NCBI RefSeq assembly: GCF_004791585.1
Contig: NZ_SRUU01000006.1
Coordinates: forward strand, 186,001-250,000
DNA length: 64,000 nucleotides
Direction of reading: 5' to 3'
DNA from: Mesorhizobium sp. M1C.F.Ca.ET.210.01.1.1
GTDB lineage: Bacteria; Pseudomonadota; Alphaproteobacteria; Rhizobiales; Rhizobiaceae
In this document: positions 26,502 through 35,064 of the stretch, in pieces
Layout: every line of letters starts with the position of its first letter
How positions within the stretch are numbered: position 1 is the stretch's first letter
Notes under the pieces: model-generated
What the model saw: only the letters and a program-made list of their open reading frames with translations
Database searches by the model: none
What the model was told of the DNA's origin: nothing
Program-made: the position numbers and the translations under genes

Positions 26502-26738
26502 GTCGCTTGTCGCGGCTCCGATCGTATCATGGAGTCATCCTTCGCCTGATTGAGGAGGATCCCGGCTCGCAGAAGGGCTTTCCCTCAGGACAGATTCGCG
26601 CCGAGTGACGATCTGCGGCGAGACTTGCTGCTGCTGGCGAGCACTAACAGCTCCTCATAACGCATAACGGGCCAGCAGGGCGACCTCTCTCTATGTGTCG
26701 AAGCAGCACAGCCTTCCATCGACCAACGGAGAGTGATC

Positions 26739-27155
26739 ATGCCCGCACAAACAAAACGACTTTACACCGGGAAAGTCCGCACCACCGGTGGTCGCGATGG
26801 AGCATCCCGCAGCTCCGACGGGAGGCTGGACATCCGGCTCTCGCCACCCGGAGGCCCGGGCAGCGGCACCAATCCCGAGCAGCTGTTTGCCGCGGGCTGG
26901 TCGGCCTGCTTCGAGGGCGCGATGGCGATCGCCGCCCGCAAGATGAACGTCGCGCTGCCCGCCGGATCGGCAATCGAGGCGGAGGTGGACCTCAACGTCG
27001 ACGAAGGCGCCTATTTCCTCGGCGCGCGTCTCAGCGTGAGCCTGCCAGGTGTCGACCGCAGCGTCGCGCGAGCGGTCGTCGATGCAGCCCATCAGACCTG
27101 TCCCTATTCGAAGGCCACACGCGGCCACATCGATGTCGAAATCAACCTGATCTAG
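26739..27155 (+). CDS. ohr: Organic hydroperoxide resistance protein (Ohr/OsmC family)
   Basis: 138 residues. Ohr reduces organic hydroperoxides using two cysteines, seen here in AAGWSACFEGAM and HQTCPYSKATRG, with the expected Arg in the N-terminal part. Length is normal. The ATG at 26739 follows ACGGAGAG; a GTG two codons earlier is also open. First gene of an operon running to 29637 and divergent from the STAND regulator; no OhrR (MarR-type) gene is adjacent, so control may be by the STAND protein instead. Confidence 0.9.
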   Translation: MPAQTKRLYTGKVRTTGGRDGASRSSDGRLDIRLSPPGGPGSGTNPEQLFAAGWSACFEGAMAIAARKMNVALPAGSAIEAEVDLNVDEGAYFLGARLSVSLPGVDRSVARAVVDAAHQTCPYSKATRGHIDVEINLI

Positions 27156-27213
27156 CCTGATGCCGACCGTCGGGTCGGCCCTGGCCAAACCTCGCAGCAA
27201 GGTGGCTTACCCA

Positions 27214-28275
27214 ATGAACGCAATCAGAACTCCGGAAGAAATCGACCATTCCCGCCGGCGGCTGTTCGGCATCGCCGCCGCGACCTTCGCGGCTGCGCAA
27301 CTCGGCGCGATCAATGGTGCGAGCGCGCAAGGCGGCCGGACGGACGCCACCGCCTCCGGCACCAGACAGCCCAGGACCTCGTTCGCCTCGCTGAAGCAGA
27401 TCAACGCGGGCCTGCTGAACATCGGATATGCCGAGGACGGCCCTGCAGGCGGTCCCCCGGTCATCCTTTTGCACGGCTGGCCCTATGACATCTACAGCTA
27501 TGTCGATGTCGCGCCGTTGCTTGCGGCCGCAGGATACCGTGTGATCATGCCCTTTCTGCGCGGCTACGGCACGACGCGCTTCCTGTCGGACGCCACCGTG
27601 CGAAACGGCCAGCAGGCGGCGCTCGCCGTCGACATCATCGCCTTGATGGATGCCCTCGGCATCCAGACGGCGGTCGTCGCGGGCTACGACTGGGGGGCGC
27701 GGACCGCCAACATCGTCGCCGCTCTGTGGCCGGAGCGCTGCAAGGCCATGGTGTCCGTCAGCGGATATCTGATCGGCAGCCAGGCGGCCAACATGGCGCC
27801 GCTACCACCGCAGGCCGAGCTGCAATGGTGGTACCAGTTCTATTTCGCTACCGAGCGCGGCCGTGCAGGCTACGCGAAAAACACGGACGACTTCGCCAGG
27901 CTGATCTGGCGGCTCGCGTCCCCGCAATGGAAGTTCGACGACGCCACTTTCGCGCGCAGCGCGGCAGCCTTCGCCAATCCGGACCATGTCGACATCGTCA
28001 TCCACAATTACCGGTGGCGCCTCGGCCTGGCCGCAGGCGAACCCAGATATGACGACCTGGAAAAGAAGCTCGCCACGGTTCCGGCGATCGGCGTGCCGAC
28101 GATCACCATGGAGGGCGACGCCAATGGCGCGCCGCATCCGGACCCCAGCGTCTACGCCAAGAGATTCTCCGGCAAGTATGAGCACCGGCTGATCACGGGC
28201 GGCATCGGGCACAACCTGCCGCAGGAGGCGCCCCAGGCCTTCGCCCAGGCAGTCATCGACGTCGACCGGTTCTAG
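27214..28275 (+). CDS. Tat-exported alpha/beta hydrolase, epoxide-hydrolase-like
   Basis: 353 residues from the ATG at 27214, which has AAGGTGG upstream; a more upstream ATG (27160) would only add a leader. The N-terminus has a twin-arginine signal (HSRRRLFGIAAATFAAAQLG). The hydrolase fold shows the oxyanion motif HGWP and the nucleophile elbow GYDWGA, where Asp is the nucleophile as in epoxide hydrolases and haloalkane dehalogenases. The GIGHNLPQEAP segment carries the catalytic His. Acts in the periplasm; substrate unknown. Its place between ohr and cytochrome P460 suggests detoxification of oxidised organics. Confidence 0.83.
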   Translation: MNAIRTPEEIDHSRRRLFGIAAATFAAAQLGAINGASAQGGRTDATASGTRQPRTSFASLKQINAGLLNIGYAEDGPAGGPPVILLHGWPYDIYSYVDVAPLLAAAGYRVIMPFLRGYGTTRFLSDATVRNGQQAALAVDIIALMDALGIQTAVVAGYDWGARTANIVAALWPERCKAMVSVSGYLIGSQAANMAPLPPQAELQWWYQFYFATERGRAGYAKNTDDFARLIWRLASPQWKFDDATFARSAAAFANPDHVDIVIHNYRWRLGLAAGEPRYDDLEKKLATVPAIGVPTITMEGDANGAPHPDPSVYAKRFSGKYEHRLITGGIGHNLPQEAPQAFAQAVIDVDRF

Positions 28276-28299
28276 CCTCTCGAGAGAAGGAGCATTGCG

Positions 28300-28812
28300 A
28301 TGGGACGCCTTGGTCTCGCATTGGCCGGGCTGGCGGCGACATTGGTCGCAACCGCGGGCGCTACGCTCGAAGCCGGCGCGGGTTCGGACGCGACGAACGC
28401 CTCGCCGATCTACGGCGTGACGATCCCCGACGGCTACCGCGGGTGGGAACTGGTCGCGCCGGCACTCGAAGCGGACCCGCTGAACGAGCTTCGCGCAGTC
28501 GTCGCGAACAGGGTTGCGATCGAAGCATATCAGGCTGGCAGGCTGCCGTTTCCGGACGGCACTGTCCTCGTCAAGCTCGCGTGGAAACGGGCGCAATCGG
28601 CCGAATTCGAACCCGCTTCCGTTCCCGGCGCGGCGACGACAGTCCAGGTCATGGTCAAGGACTCGAAGAAATACACGGCTACGGGCGGATGGGGCTTCGG
28701 CAGGTTCGTCGACGGCAAGCCGGTCGATGAAGCTCAGCACCAGACCTGCTTCGCTTGCCATGAGGCGCGCGTTCAGGGTCACGATTATGTCTTCACGCGG
28801 CTTGCGCCGTAG
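28300..28812 (+). CDS. Cytochrome P460-family haem protein
   Basis: 170 residues with an N-terminal signal peptide (LALAGLAATLVATAGA). The single haem motif is CFACHE near the C-terminus. The order GVTIPDGYRGWELV, then VQVMVKDSKKYTATGGWGFGRF, fits the cytochrome P460 fold, whose founding members oxidise hydroxylamine or bind NO. Here the Lys that cross-links haem in P460 may be one of the lysines around residues 124-125, which cannot be settled by eye. AAGGAG precedes the ATG. Third gene of the ohr operon; a role in NO or peroxide handling is possible. Confidence 0.8.
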   Translation: MGRLGLALAGLAATLVATAGATLEAGAGSDATNASPIYGVTIPDGYRGWELVAPALEADPLNELRAVVANRVAIEAYQAGRLPFPDGTVLVKLAWKRAQSAEFEPASVPGAATTVQVMVKDSKKYTATGGWGFGRFVDGKPVDEAQHQTCFACHEARVQGHDYVFTRLAP

Positions 28813-28860
28813 TCGAACCATGAACACATTCCGACGAAAACACTCATGAAGGACATTCAG

Positions 28861-29637
28861 ATGAAAACACTGCTTGCAGCCTTGGCGATCGCCAGCGCCT
28901 TTTTCGGCAATGCGTACGCGCAGGCCGACAAACCCACCATCGTCCTGGTTCACGGCGCGTTCGCGGATTCGTCGAGCTGGAACGGTGTCGTCAAAATCCT
29001 GGAGAAGGATGGCTATCCCGTCGTGGCTGTCGCCAATCCGTTGCGTGGCGTGAAAAATGACGCCGGCTACGTCGCCGACATCCTTGGCTCTATCAAATCG
29101 CCTGTCGTCCTCGTTGGGCATTCCTACGGCGGTTCGGTCATCAGCGAAGCGGCCGACGGCCATGCGACCGTCAAGGCGCTGGTCTATGTCGCGGCCTTCG
29201 CGCCGGATGCGGGCGAAACAGCCGCGCAACTCGCCGGCAAATTTCCCGGCAGCTCCCTCGGTCCGACCCTCGCGCCGCCGGTCACCCTGTCAAGCGGTGG
29301 GAAGGACCTCTACATCCGGCAGGACAAGTTCCACGAGCAGTTCGCCGCCGACGTCCCCGAAGCCGAAGCCAGGCTTATGGCCGCGGCGCAGAGGCCCATT
29401 GAGGAAGCCGCGCTGAACGAAATCCAAACTGAAGCGGCGTGGAAGAAGGTTCCGAGCTGGTTCATCTACGGAGACGGCGACAAGAACATACCGGCCGAGG
29501 CCTTGGCATTCATGGCTGCTCGGGCCCACTCACGGGATACCGTGGTCATCAAGGGCGCCTCGCATGTGGTGATGGTGTCGCACCCTGAACCCGTGGCGCG
29601 GCTGATCGAGAAGGCTGCTACGAAGGCATCACAATGA
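28861..29637 (+). CDS. Exported alpha/beta hydrolase
   Basis: 258 residues with a Sec signal peptide (MKTLLAALAIASAFFGNAYAQ). The ATG at 28861 is chosen because AAGGA lies eight bases before and the signal starts there; another ATG is five codons upstream. Alpha/beta hydrolase motifs: VLVHGAFADSSSW, nucleophile elbow GHSYGG with Ser, and late catalytic His in GASHVVMVSHPE. This group is related to salicylate-esterase/hydroxynitrile-lyase-like proteins; the substrate is unknown. Its stop overlaps the ATG of a decayed oxidoreductase. Confidence 0.83.
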   Translation: MKTLLAALAIASAFFGNAYAQADKPTIVLVHGAFADSSSWNGVVKILEKDGYPVVAVANPLRGVKNDAGYVADILGSIKSPVVLVGHSYGGSVISEAADGHATVKALVYVAAFAPDAGETAAQLAGKFPGSSLGPTLAPPVTLSSGGKDLYIRQDKFHEQFAADVPEAEARLMAAAQRPIEEAALNEIQTEAAWKKVPSWFIYGDGDKNIPAEALAFMAARAHSRDTVVIKGASHVVMVSHPEPVARLIEKAATKASQ

Positions 29638-29870
29638 AAGCGGTCGTGATGACCGCGCAAGGCAGACCGTGATTGAACTTTGTCGAGTTGCCCGGGCCTG
29701 TTGGCCCGGGCGAGGTCCTTGTCGAGGCCGCCGATGCAGACGCCATTTCATGGATACCGGCGTGCGACGCGGGCTGGCCTGGACCGACATCCCCAATCCG
29801 AAGGTTCCCGGCGTCGAGGGCGATGGCGGTTCCATCCAGGTAGGCGACCAGGCGCGCCGCCAGCACGCTC
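29634..29870 (+). pseudogene. Relic of a zinc-binding/quinone oxidoreductase (MDR family)
   Basis: The ATG overlaps the preceding stop (ATGA) and begins MKAVVMTAQGRP, then a TGA at 29670, then LNFVELPGPVGPGEVLVEAADADAISW in frame, then a frameshift followed by RRGLAWTDIPNPKVPGVEGDG. Order and wording match the N-terminus of quinone-oxidoreductase-type medium-chain dehydrogenases. The rest of the gene is missing. It was once the fifth, translationally coupled gene of the ohr operon. 29871-30002 shows nothing else. Confidence 0.65.
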
Positions 29871-30002
29871 GATGGCGCGGGAAATGGCGGTTGCAGGACA
29901 ATTTGGAAGGGAATGGCGCGCCCTGAAGTCAGAAGGTCGAAGCATCCAAGTGTAGCCCAGACCACCACAAGCCGCAGCCTCCTGGCGTGGTGACGCCTGT
30001 GA

Positions 30003-30395
30003 TCAACCTTCGGGAGCAGTCGGCGCCCAGGGGCCTTCAATGACCGTCGCCTCCTTGTCACTGGGCCAGCGCGGCATAGTGATGCAGAGGAACTTGAGCG
30101 GTTCGGCACCGGTGCAGCGATACTGGAATGCGGTCCCGACCGGAATGTCGATGGATACGCCAGCCGTCAGAACGGTCGTCTCCTCACCAGTACCGTCGCG
30201 CCGCCATATCTGCCCCTCGCCCGAGAGAATGTGCCAGAACTCGCTCACCGTGGCGTGGACGGTGGCCCGATTCACCTGACCTGGTGGAACGGTGGAGTGG
30301 ATCATGCCGCCGGTCTCGCCTTCGATCAGGTGACGCACCTCCGCTCCAGCGGGGGAGCGGGCATCCGGAGCGAACGGAAACGGGCGGGTCTGCAT
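30003..30395 (-). CDS. Cupin domain protein
   Basis: 130 residues from the ATG at 30395, which has GGGAGGAGG upstream. A single cupin barrel: EVRHLIEGETGGMIHSTVPPG, then VHATVSEFWHILSGEGQIWRR with the metal-ligand region of motif 1 (HATVSEFWHILSGEG), and IDIPVGTAFQYRC as motif 2. No fused domains. Small cupins of this type bind a metal and may be isomerases, dioxygenases or sensors; no function can be given. It is divergent from the AAA gene across a 444-base gap. Confidence 0.8.
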   Translation of the reverse strand: MQTRPFPFAPDARSPAGAEVRHLIEGETGGMIHSTVPPGQVNRATVHATVSEFWHILSGEGQIWRRDGTGEETTVLTAGVSIDIPVGTAFQYRCTGAEPLKFLCITMPRWPSDKEATVIEGPWAPTAPEG

Positions 30396-30839
30396 GGGGA
30401 ACCTCCTCCCAACCATACGACATCCGGCGCTCCTGGGTGAAGCGGTGGTTCCCGATCCTTTCGGCGGTTGCCCGGCAGTTGGCTCATTCTCGCCCTCGCG
30501 CCAGATGGCACCATGCCAGCACCACACGAAATTCACGCGGACTTTGATTTCTTCACCTTGTCCGCGGGCTGGCCGGAAGGTGTGTGAAGCTGCCTAGAAG
30601 AGGGTTGCCAACTTGGCAGCCGGCGGTCGACATCGATCGCTGGCTTGCCGCCCGAATACTGCTTTGGGCCGACAGCGGGCATGAGAACGCCGCCCGCTCA
30701 GCAGGTCCGGCGGCTTGAGTGCCCGAGTCAACGATTGGCCCTTCCCAGGGGGCCGCCGGACCGTTGAGTCGTTAACAATTCATGCAATATGGCGCAGATA
30801 TTGTCGGCCCGCAGCAGCTCTGGGAAGTGAGCCTTTACA
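30396..30839. other. 444-base intergenic region
   Basis: No gene with family support. One short frame (DIDRWLAARILLWADSGHEN around 30630-30690) reads like a protein fragment, but I cannot assign it. No clear promoter or terminator was found. Confidence 0.4.
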
Positions 30840-32486
30840 GTGCGCGACACATCCGCCGAAACATTACAACTTGTCGTTCACAACGACGACCAGACTCCGT
30901 GGCCGTTTGTCGTCAATCTCATCCGCTCGGTCTTTGGCCGATCGGAGACGGAGGCCGAGACCTTGACCGCGACGGTGTCGCAGCAGGGAAAGGCGGTGTG
31001 CGGCAGCTATCCTTCGGCCGTTGCGAAAGCCATGCTGGACACGGCAAAGCAACGCATCAAAGCGGCTGGCCACCCACTTCGCATCACTACCGCTCCGGGC
31101 GGAACGGAGGACGCGACCGCCTCGGGCCATCCGACACAGGCCTCGCGCGACAGAAAGTTCAAATATGCCCACGAGGCAATCGCTTGGCATTTCGGCGGAC
31201 TGGCGCATGACGAGATCATCGCAACGTCCCGCCAGTTTCCCGGTCATATGCGCGCCGATGTGCAGGTGGCGCTCGACAAATTGTTCTCGGCCTCGCCTCT
31301 CCGTTTCTTCGGCCTCTACGAGCAGCACCGCTATGAGACCCTGACCTATGCCGCGTTGACGAAGGACGGGCAGTACGCCGTCACCATCTCGGCGGCGCAG
31401 TACCAGGACGTCGATATCGGCGAAAGTGAGCCGATCAAGTGCCTCAACAATGGTCTATGGCTGAATCGGGACGGAGACCTGCCCTACGCGGTCGTGCTGT
31501 CTTTTCACCGCGAGTACGGCCGCGAGGCCGGAACTTGCGTCGAGATCGCCGTGCCGGCCGGCGAGGCCGGGGTGGCGCTGGTGAACCGCTGCTTTCTGGA
31601 ATTGGAGGCTGCAATCCATGACGCGCGTTCCTACCGCGGCAAGGTTCTCTCCCTCGAAACGGAAGATGACTATCAGGGCCGAGCGAAAGGCGTGATGGTC
31701 CATCGCTTGCCGCAGGTATCGCGCGACGCGATCATCCTGCCGGAGCGGACCCTGAAGCTTCTCGACCGCAACGTGATCCGCTTCATCGAGACCCGGGACG
31801 CACTGAGGCGGCTTGGGCAGTCGACGCGCAAGGGCATATTGCTCTACGGCCCGCCGGGCACCGGCAAGACGCACACCATCCGCTACCTCGCCGCCAATCT
31901 CCCTGGACATACGACGCTGATCATAACGGCCGGCCAGATGGGTATATTGTCGCAATACATGACCCTGGCGCGCCTGCTGCAGCCGGCAACCGTCGTGATC
32001 GAGGATGTGGACCTAATTGCCCGCGACCGCGAGAACATGGGCGGTTGCGAAGAGTCCCTCCTCAACACGCTGCTCAACGAGATGGACGGATTGAAGGACA
32101 ATGCCGATATCCTATTCGTCCTGACCACCAACCGGCCCGAGCAGCTTGAAGGCGCGCTCACAGGGCGTCCGGGACGCATCGACCAAGCCATTGAGGTGCC
32201 GCTGCCGGACGACGACTGCCGGGAGAAGCTGGTGCGCCTCTATGGCGGCGGGCTAAAGCTTTCCGACAAGATCGTGGCCGAGGCCGTGACACGCACCAAG
32301 GGTGTCAGCGCGGCCTTCATCAAGGAGCTTATGCGCCGTACCGCGCAAACCAGCATCATGCGCGGCGACGGTAAGGTCGTGACCTCCAAGGATCTTGCCG
32401 AGGCCGTGGACGACATGCTGTTCACGGGCGGCCGACTCAATATCAAGCTGCTCGGCGGAGCAATCGATGGGCTGTCAAATGGCTGA
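30840..32486 (+). CDS. ClpS-like domain fused to an AAA ATPase
   Basis: 548 residues from a GTG start. Residues 8-82 look like ClpS, the N-end-rule adaptor: LQLVVHNDDQTPWPFVVNLI with the N15-D-D17 pocket motif, then QQGKAVCGSYPSAVAKAM and HPLRITT. The pocket His of E. coli ClpS (His66, VHYQGKAIC) corresponds to Ser47 here. Residues about 85-290 are a middle region I cannot name. Residues about 300-500 are a classical AAA domain: Walker A GPPGTGKT (337-344), Walker B VVIEDVDL, an Asn-containing sensor LTTNRPE, and Arg fingers in RPGRID. No protease domain and no transmembrane segment. It looks like a self-contained substrate-picking unfoldase. The gene ends 36 bases before the 3' end of tRNA-Arg. 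Confidence 0.85.
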   Translation: MRDTSAETLQLVVHNDDQTPWPFVVNLIRSVFGRSETEAETLTATVSQQGKAVCGSYPSAVAKAMLDTAKQRIKAAGHPLRITTAPGGTEDATASGHPTQASRDRKFKYAHEAIAWHFGGLAHDEIIATSRQFPGHMRADVQVALDKLFSASPLRFFGLYEQHRYETLTYAALTKDGQYAVTISAAQYQDVDIGESEPIKCLNNGLWLNRDGDLPYAVVLSFHREYGREAGTCVEIAVPAGEAGVALVNRCFLELEAAIHDARSYRGKVLSLETEDDYQGRAKGVMVHRLPQVSRDAIILPERTLKLLDRNVIRFIETRDALRRLGQSTRKGILLYGPPGTGKTHTIRYLAANLPGHTTLIITAGQMGILSQYMTLARLLQPATVVIEDVDLIARDRENMGGCEESLLNTLLNEMDGLKDNADILFVLTTNRPEQLEGALTGRPGRIDQAIEVPLPDDDCREKLVRLYGGGLKLSDKIVAEAVTRTKGVSAAFIKELMRRTAQTSIMRGDGKVVTSKDLAEAVDDMLFTGGRLNIKLLGGAIDGLSNG

Positions 32487-32521
32487 GAAACAATGGCGTG
32501 TCGAACACGTCGACAGTGAAT

Positions 32522-32598
32522 TGGCGCGCCCGAAGAGATTCGAACTCCTGACCCCCAGATTCGTAGTCTGGTGCTCTATCCAGCTGAGCTACGGGCGC
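32522..32598 (-). tRNA. tRNA-Arg (anticodon ACG)
   Basis: 77 bases including an encoded CCA. Acceptor arms GCGCCCG/CGGGCGC pair fully with discriminator G, the D-arm reads GCTCAGCTGGATAGAGC, the anticodon stem CCAGA/TCTGG encloses CTACGAA (anticodon ACG), and the T-arm carries GGTTC-type TTCGAAT. It decodes CGU/CGC/CGA after deamination. Stand-alone; the gap to 32797 has nothing further. Confidence 0.95.
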
Positions 32599-32797
32599 GC
32601 AACAGGCCGTGCATGACACAAGCCTCGCAATCCGGTCGACACGGCCGGTCGCGATGTGGAAGTGTTCCCTAACGACTGAATTTCGGAAAAGCAAGCCGAT
32701 CCGGCAAAAGTTTTGTCGCAGGCATATCGCCAGGCGCATGGAGCGGCTCTCGACCCCAAGCAATCTCGAAGGAATGTCGTTTCTGGGACCTGCGCAC

Positions 32798-34291
32798 CTA
32801 GGCAGGGCGGCGCAAGCTTCCGCGCGCCTGGTCGAGCCGCACCGGCTGGTCGGGGATGGTGACGGCGAAGACGGTGCGGCCGCCGATCGATTCGACCAGC
32901 TCCACCGTGCCGCCATGGGCGCGGATCAGCTCATGGGCGATCGCCAGGCCAAGGCCGGTGCCGCCACTGCGCGCCGAGCCGCGGAAGGCGGCGAACAGGT
33001 TCTCGCGCGCCTTGGGCGGCAGACCCGGACCGGTGTCGGTGACGGTGATGCGGCTGACGCTGCCAAGCCGCTCGGCCGAGACGGCGAGCCGGCGCACCAC
33101 CGCGCTCTCGGTATCGGCCGCCATCGCCTGCACCGAATTGCGGCACAGATTGGTGAGCACGCGGAACAGCTGGTCGGAATCGGCGTCGACCTCGAAGGTG
33201 AGGTCGACGGCGTTGATGAACTCGATGCCTTCCTCGATGTCGAGCAGGCCGTGCACGTCGTCGACCAGCTGGCGCAGCCTGAGGCGGCGGCGCGACGGCG
33301 CCGGCTCCTGCGTGCGGCCATAGGCAAGCACACCTTCCGAATAGGCGACGGCGCGGTCGAGCGCGCGCAGAAGCTTGGGCGCGAAGGACTGCACGGTCGG
33401 GTCCTTCACCTGGCGCAGGCGGTCCGACATGAGCTGCGCGGAAGCCAGGATGTTGCGCATGTCGTGGTTGATCTTCGACACCGCGAGCCCGAGGTCGGCG
33501 AGGTGCTTCTGCTCGGAGAGCATCTTCTGCAGCCGATCCTGCATCTGCGCCAGTTCGCGCTCGGCCACCCCGATCTCGTCGGCGCGCTCGGTCGGACAGA
33601 TTATGCGGCCGGGGTCGTCGGGCGCTTCGGAGAAGGACAGGATCGAGCGCGTCATGGTGCGGATCGGGCCGATCATGATCAGGTCGATCGCCGCATAGAC
33701 GAGCATGGCTGTGAACAGCGAGATCAGCAGCGAGACGACGGCGACGTTGCGCGAATAGCGAAGCATCGCATTGTGCAGGCTGCGGTCCGGCATGATCAGC
33801 TCGAACTCCTTGTCGCTGTCGCCGACCGGACCGAAGACGCGCAGCATGCGGTTGCCGCCGGCGAACAGCGTCTCCAGCGCGCCGGTCATGCCGTTGACCA
33901 GGCCGACATTGGCGATATCGACATGCTCGTCGACCTTCGGCGGCATGTCGGCCACGACCAGCAGCCGCGAGACGCCGCCGTCGCGCACCGCGATCGCCTT
34001 GGCGCCGATCGCCATCAGCACGTCGTTCTGGGCGGCATGCGACAGCGAGTTCGGCTCACCCTGCAGCAAGACGATCGAGACCGCAGCGGCGGTGCTCAGA
34101 CGCTCCTTCAGCCAGTTCACCCGGTAGCTGGCGATCCAGGGCAGGAAGATCAGGATTTCGGCGAGCAGCACGAAGACGATGGTCAGAAGCAGAAGCTTGG
34201 TCGACAGGCCGCGCGACAGCGGCACCCGGCGCGGCGCGCTCACCGCCGCCGGGCGTGCCTTATCTTCCGTGGACAGGACTTCACTCGTCAT
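32798..34291 (-). CDS. Membrane-bound sensor histidine kinase
   Basis: 497 residues. Two transmembrane segments (about 32-54 and 183-208) enclose a ~130-residue periplasmic sensor, then a HAMP-like linker, dimerisation region with phosphoacceptor His in SKINHDMRNIL, N-box NLCRNSVQAM, G1 DTGPGLP and G2 GGTGLGLAIA. It autophosphorylates on His and passes the phosphate to a response regulator, none of which is adjacent, so it is an orphan kinase. Divergent from rpmH. Confidence 0.9.
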   Translation of the reverse strand: MTSEVLSTEDKARPAAVSAPRRVPLSRGLSTKLLLLTIVFVLLAEILIFLPWIASYRVNWLKERLSTAAAVSIVLLQGEPNSLSHAAQNDVLMAIGAKAIAVRDGGVSRLLVVADMPPKVDEHVDIANVGLVNGMTGALETLFAGGNRMLRVFGPVGDSDKEFELIMPDRSLHNAMLRYSRNVAVVSLLISLFTAMLVYAAIDLIMIGPIRTMTRSILSFSEAPDDPGRIICPTERADEIGVAERELAQMQDRLQKMLSEQKHLADLGLAVSKINHDMRNILASAQLMSDRLRQVKDPTVQSFAPKLLRALDRAVAYSEGVLAYGRTQEPAPSRRRLRLRQLVDDVHGLLDIEEGIEFINAVDLTFEVDADSDQLFRVLTNLCRNSVQAMAADTESAVVRRLAVSAERLGSVSRITVTDTGPGLPPKARENLFAAFRGSARSGGTGLGLAIAHELIRAHGGTVELVESIGGRTVFAVTIPDQPVRLDQARGSLRRPA

Positions 34292-34395
34292 GACGCGGTC
34301 TTCACGAAGGCTTGATCGGCCAAGGTTATGCGATTTGCGGCTTTTTTGCCAATTTCGTCCCTGGCCCCGCGAAAAAACGCCGGGGACGGGCCGGA

Positions 34396-34424
34396 TTGAC
34401 TTCCAAAAACCTTCTTTCTATAAG
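34396..34424 (+). promoter_or_regulatory. Sigma-70 promoter of rpmH-rnpA-yidC
   Basis: TTGACT, 17 bases, TATAAG: close to consensus at optimal spacing, about 125 bases before rpmH. Fits the strong expression expected of a ribosomal protein operon. Confidence 0.65.
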
Positions 34425-34546
34425 CCCGCTCACGCTCGGGCCATCCGTCCCGGCGCGGTTTCGATCGCGCCTAAAACCGGCCCGGCAAAGCTCCTGTTAC
34501 ACAGTGACAGAATCAAGAAGGGCCGCACGCCGCGGTATTAAAACAA

Positions 34547-34681
34547 ATGAAGCGTACCTACCAACCGTCCAAACTCGTCCGCAAGCGCCGGCACGGTTTC
34601 CGTGCCCGCATGGCCACCAAGGGTGGTCGCGGCGTCGTCGCCGCACGCCGCAACCGCGGCCGCAAGCGGCTCAGCGCCTGA
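34547..34681 (+). CDS. rpmH: Ribosomal protein bL34
   Basis: 44 residues starting [18 protein letters not shown] and ending [10 protein letters not shown], the near-invariant bL34 sequence. It is part of the large ribosomal subunit. Too short for ordinary gene calling but beyond doubt. It is followed after 16 bases by rnpA, in the classical bacterial rpmH-rnpA order. Confidence 0.97.
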   Translation: MKRTYQPSKLVRKRRHGFRARMATKGGRGVVAARRNRGRKRLSA

Positions 34682-34697
34682 ACGAAAGACGAGATCG

Positions 34698-35051
34698 TTG
34701 CCCGCAACCGGTAAGCCAAAGGGACAAACTCCCGGGCGGCTTCTGAAACGCGCGGATTTCCTGGCTGTGCGCGGCGGCGAAAAGCGCCGCGGGCGGCTTT
34801 TTCTCGTTGAAGTTCTCGACCGAGGCGACGACCTTTCGCCGCGCGTCGGCTACACCGTCACCAAGAAGGTCGGCAACGCCGTGGTGCGCAACCGCGTCCG
34901 GCGGCGGCTGAGAGAAGCCGTACGCACGCATGCCGCCGATGACATGGCGCTCGGCAATGACTATGTCATCGTCGGGCGCGAAGACGTGCTTGCCATTCCG
35001 TTCGGCCAGTTGAAGGCCGAGCTCTCCCGCCGGCTGCGCGGCACACGATAG
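34698..35051 (+). CDS. rnpA: Ribonuclease P protein component
   Basis: 117 residues from a TTG start. The RNA-binding signature [13 protein letters not shown] is present, with the N-terminal hydrophobic/aromatic block [20 protein letters not shown]. It helps the RNase P RNA to mature the 5' ends of tRNAs. I chose TTG 34698 because the family begins just there (PATGKPKG...LKRADF); a longer frame open from 34602 lies within rpmH and is unlikely. yidC starts 13 bases later. Confidence 0.93.
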   Translation: MPATGKPKGQTPGRLLKRADFLAVRGGEKRRGRLFLVEVLDRGDDLSPRVGYTVTKKVGNAVVRNRVRRRLREAVRTHAADDMALGNDYVIVGREDVLAIPFGQLKAELSRRLRGTR

Positions 35052-35064
35052 GCCAAGGCTTTCG

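Noticed and set aside
30600..30720. Short frame reading DIDRWLAARILLWADSGHEN as a gene remnant.
   Set aside because: Too short and without a recognised family.
29913..32530. Sequence at 29913 (GGCGCGCCCTGAAG) resembles the tRNA-Arg 3' end at 32522, as if an island with the cupin and the ClpS-AAA gene were bounded by att sites.
   Set aside because: The identical core is only about 10 bases of simple GC sequence, and no integrase is present.
34292..34546. Replication origin near rpmH, as in many bacteria.
   Set aside because: No DnaA-box cluster or dnaA/dnaN seen; in alphaproteobacteria the origin usually lies elsewhere.
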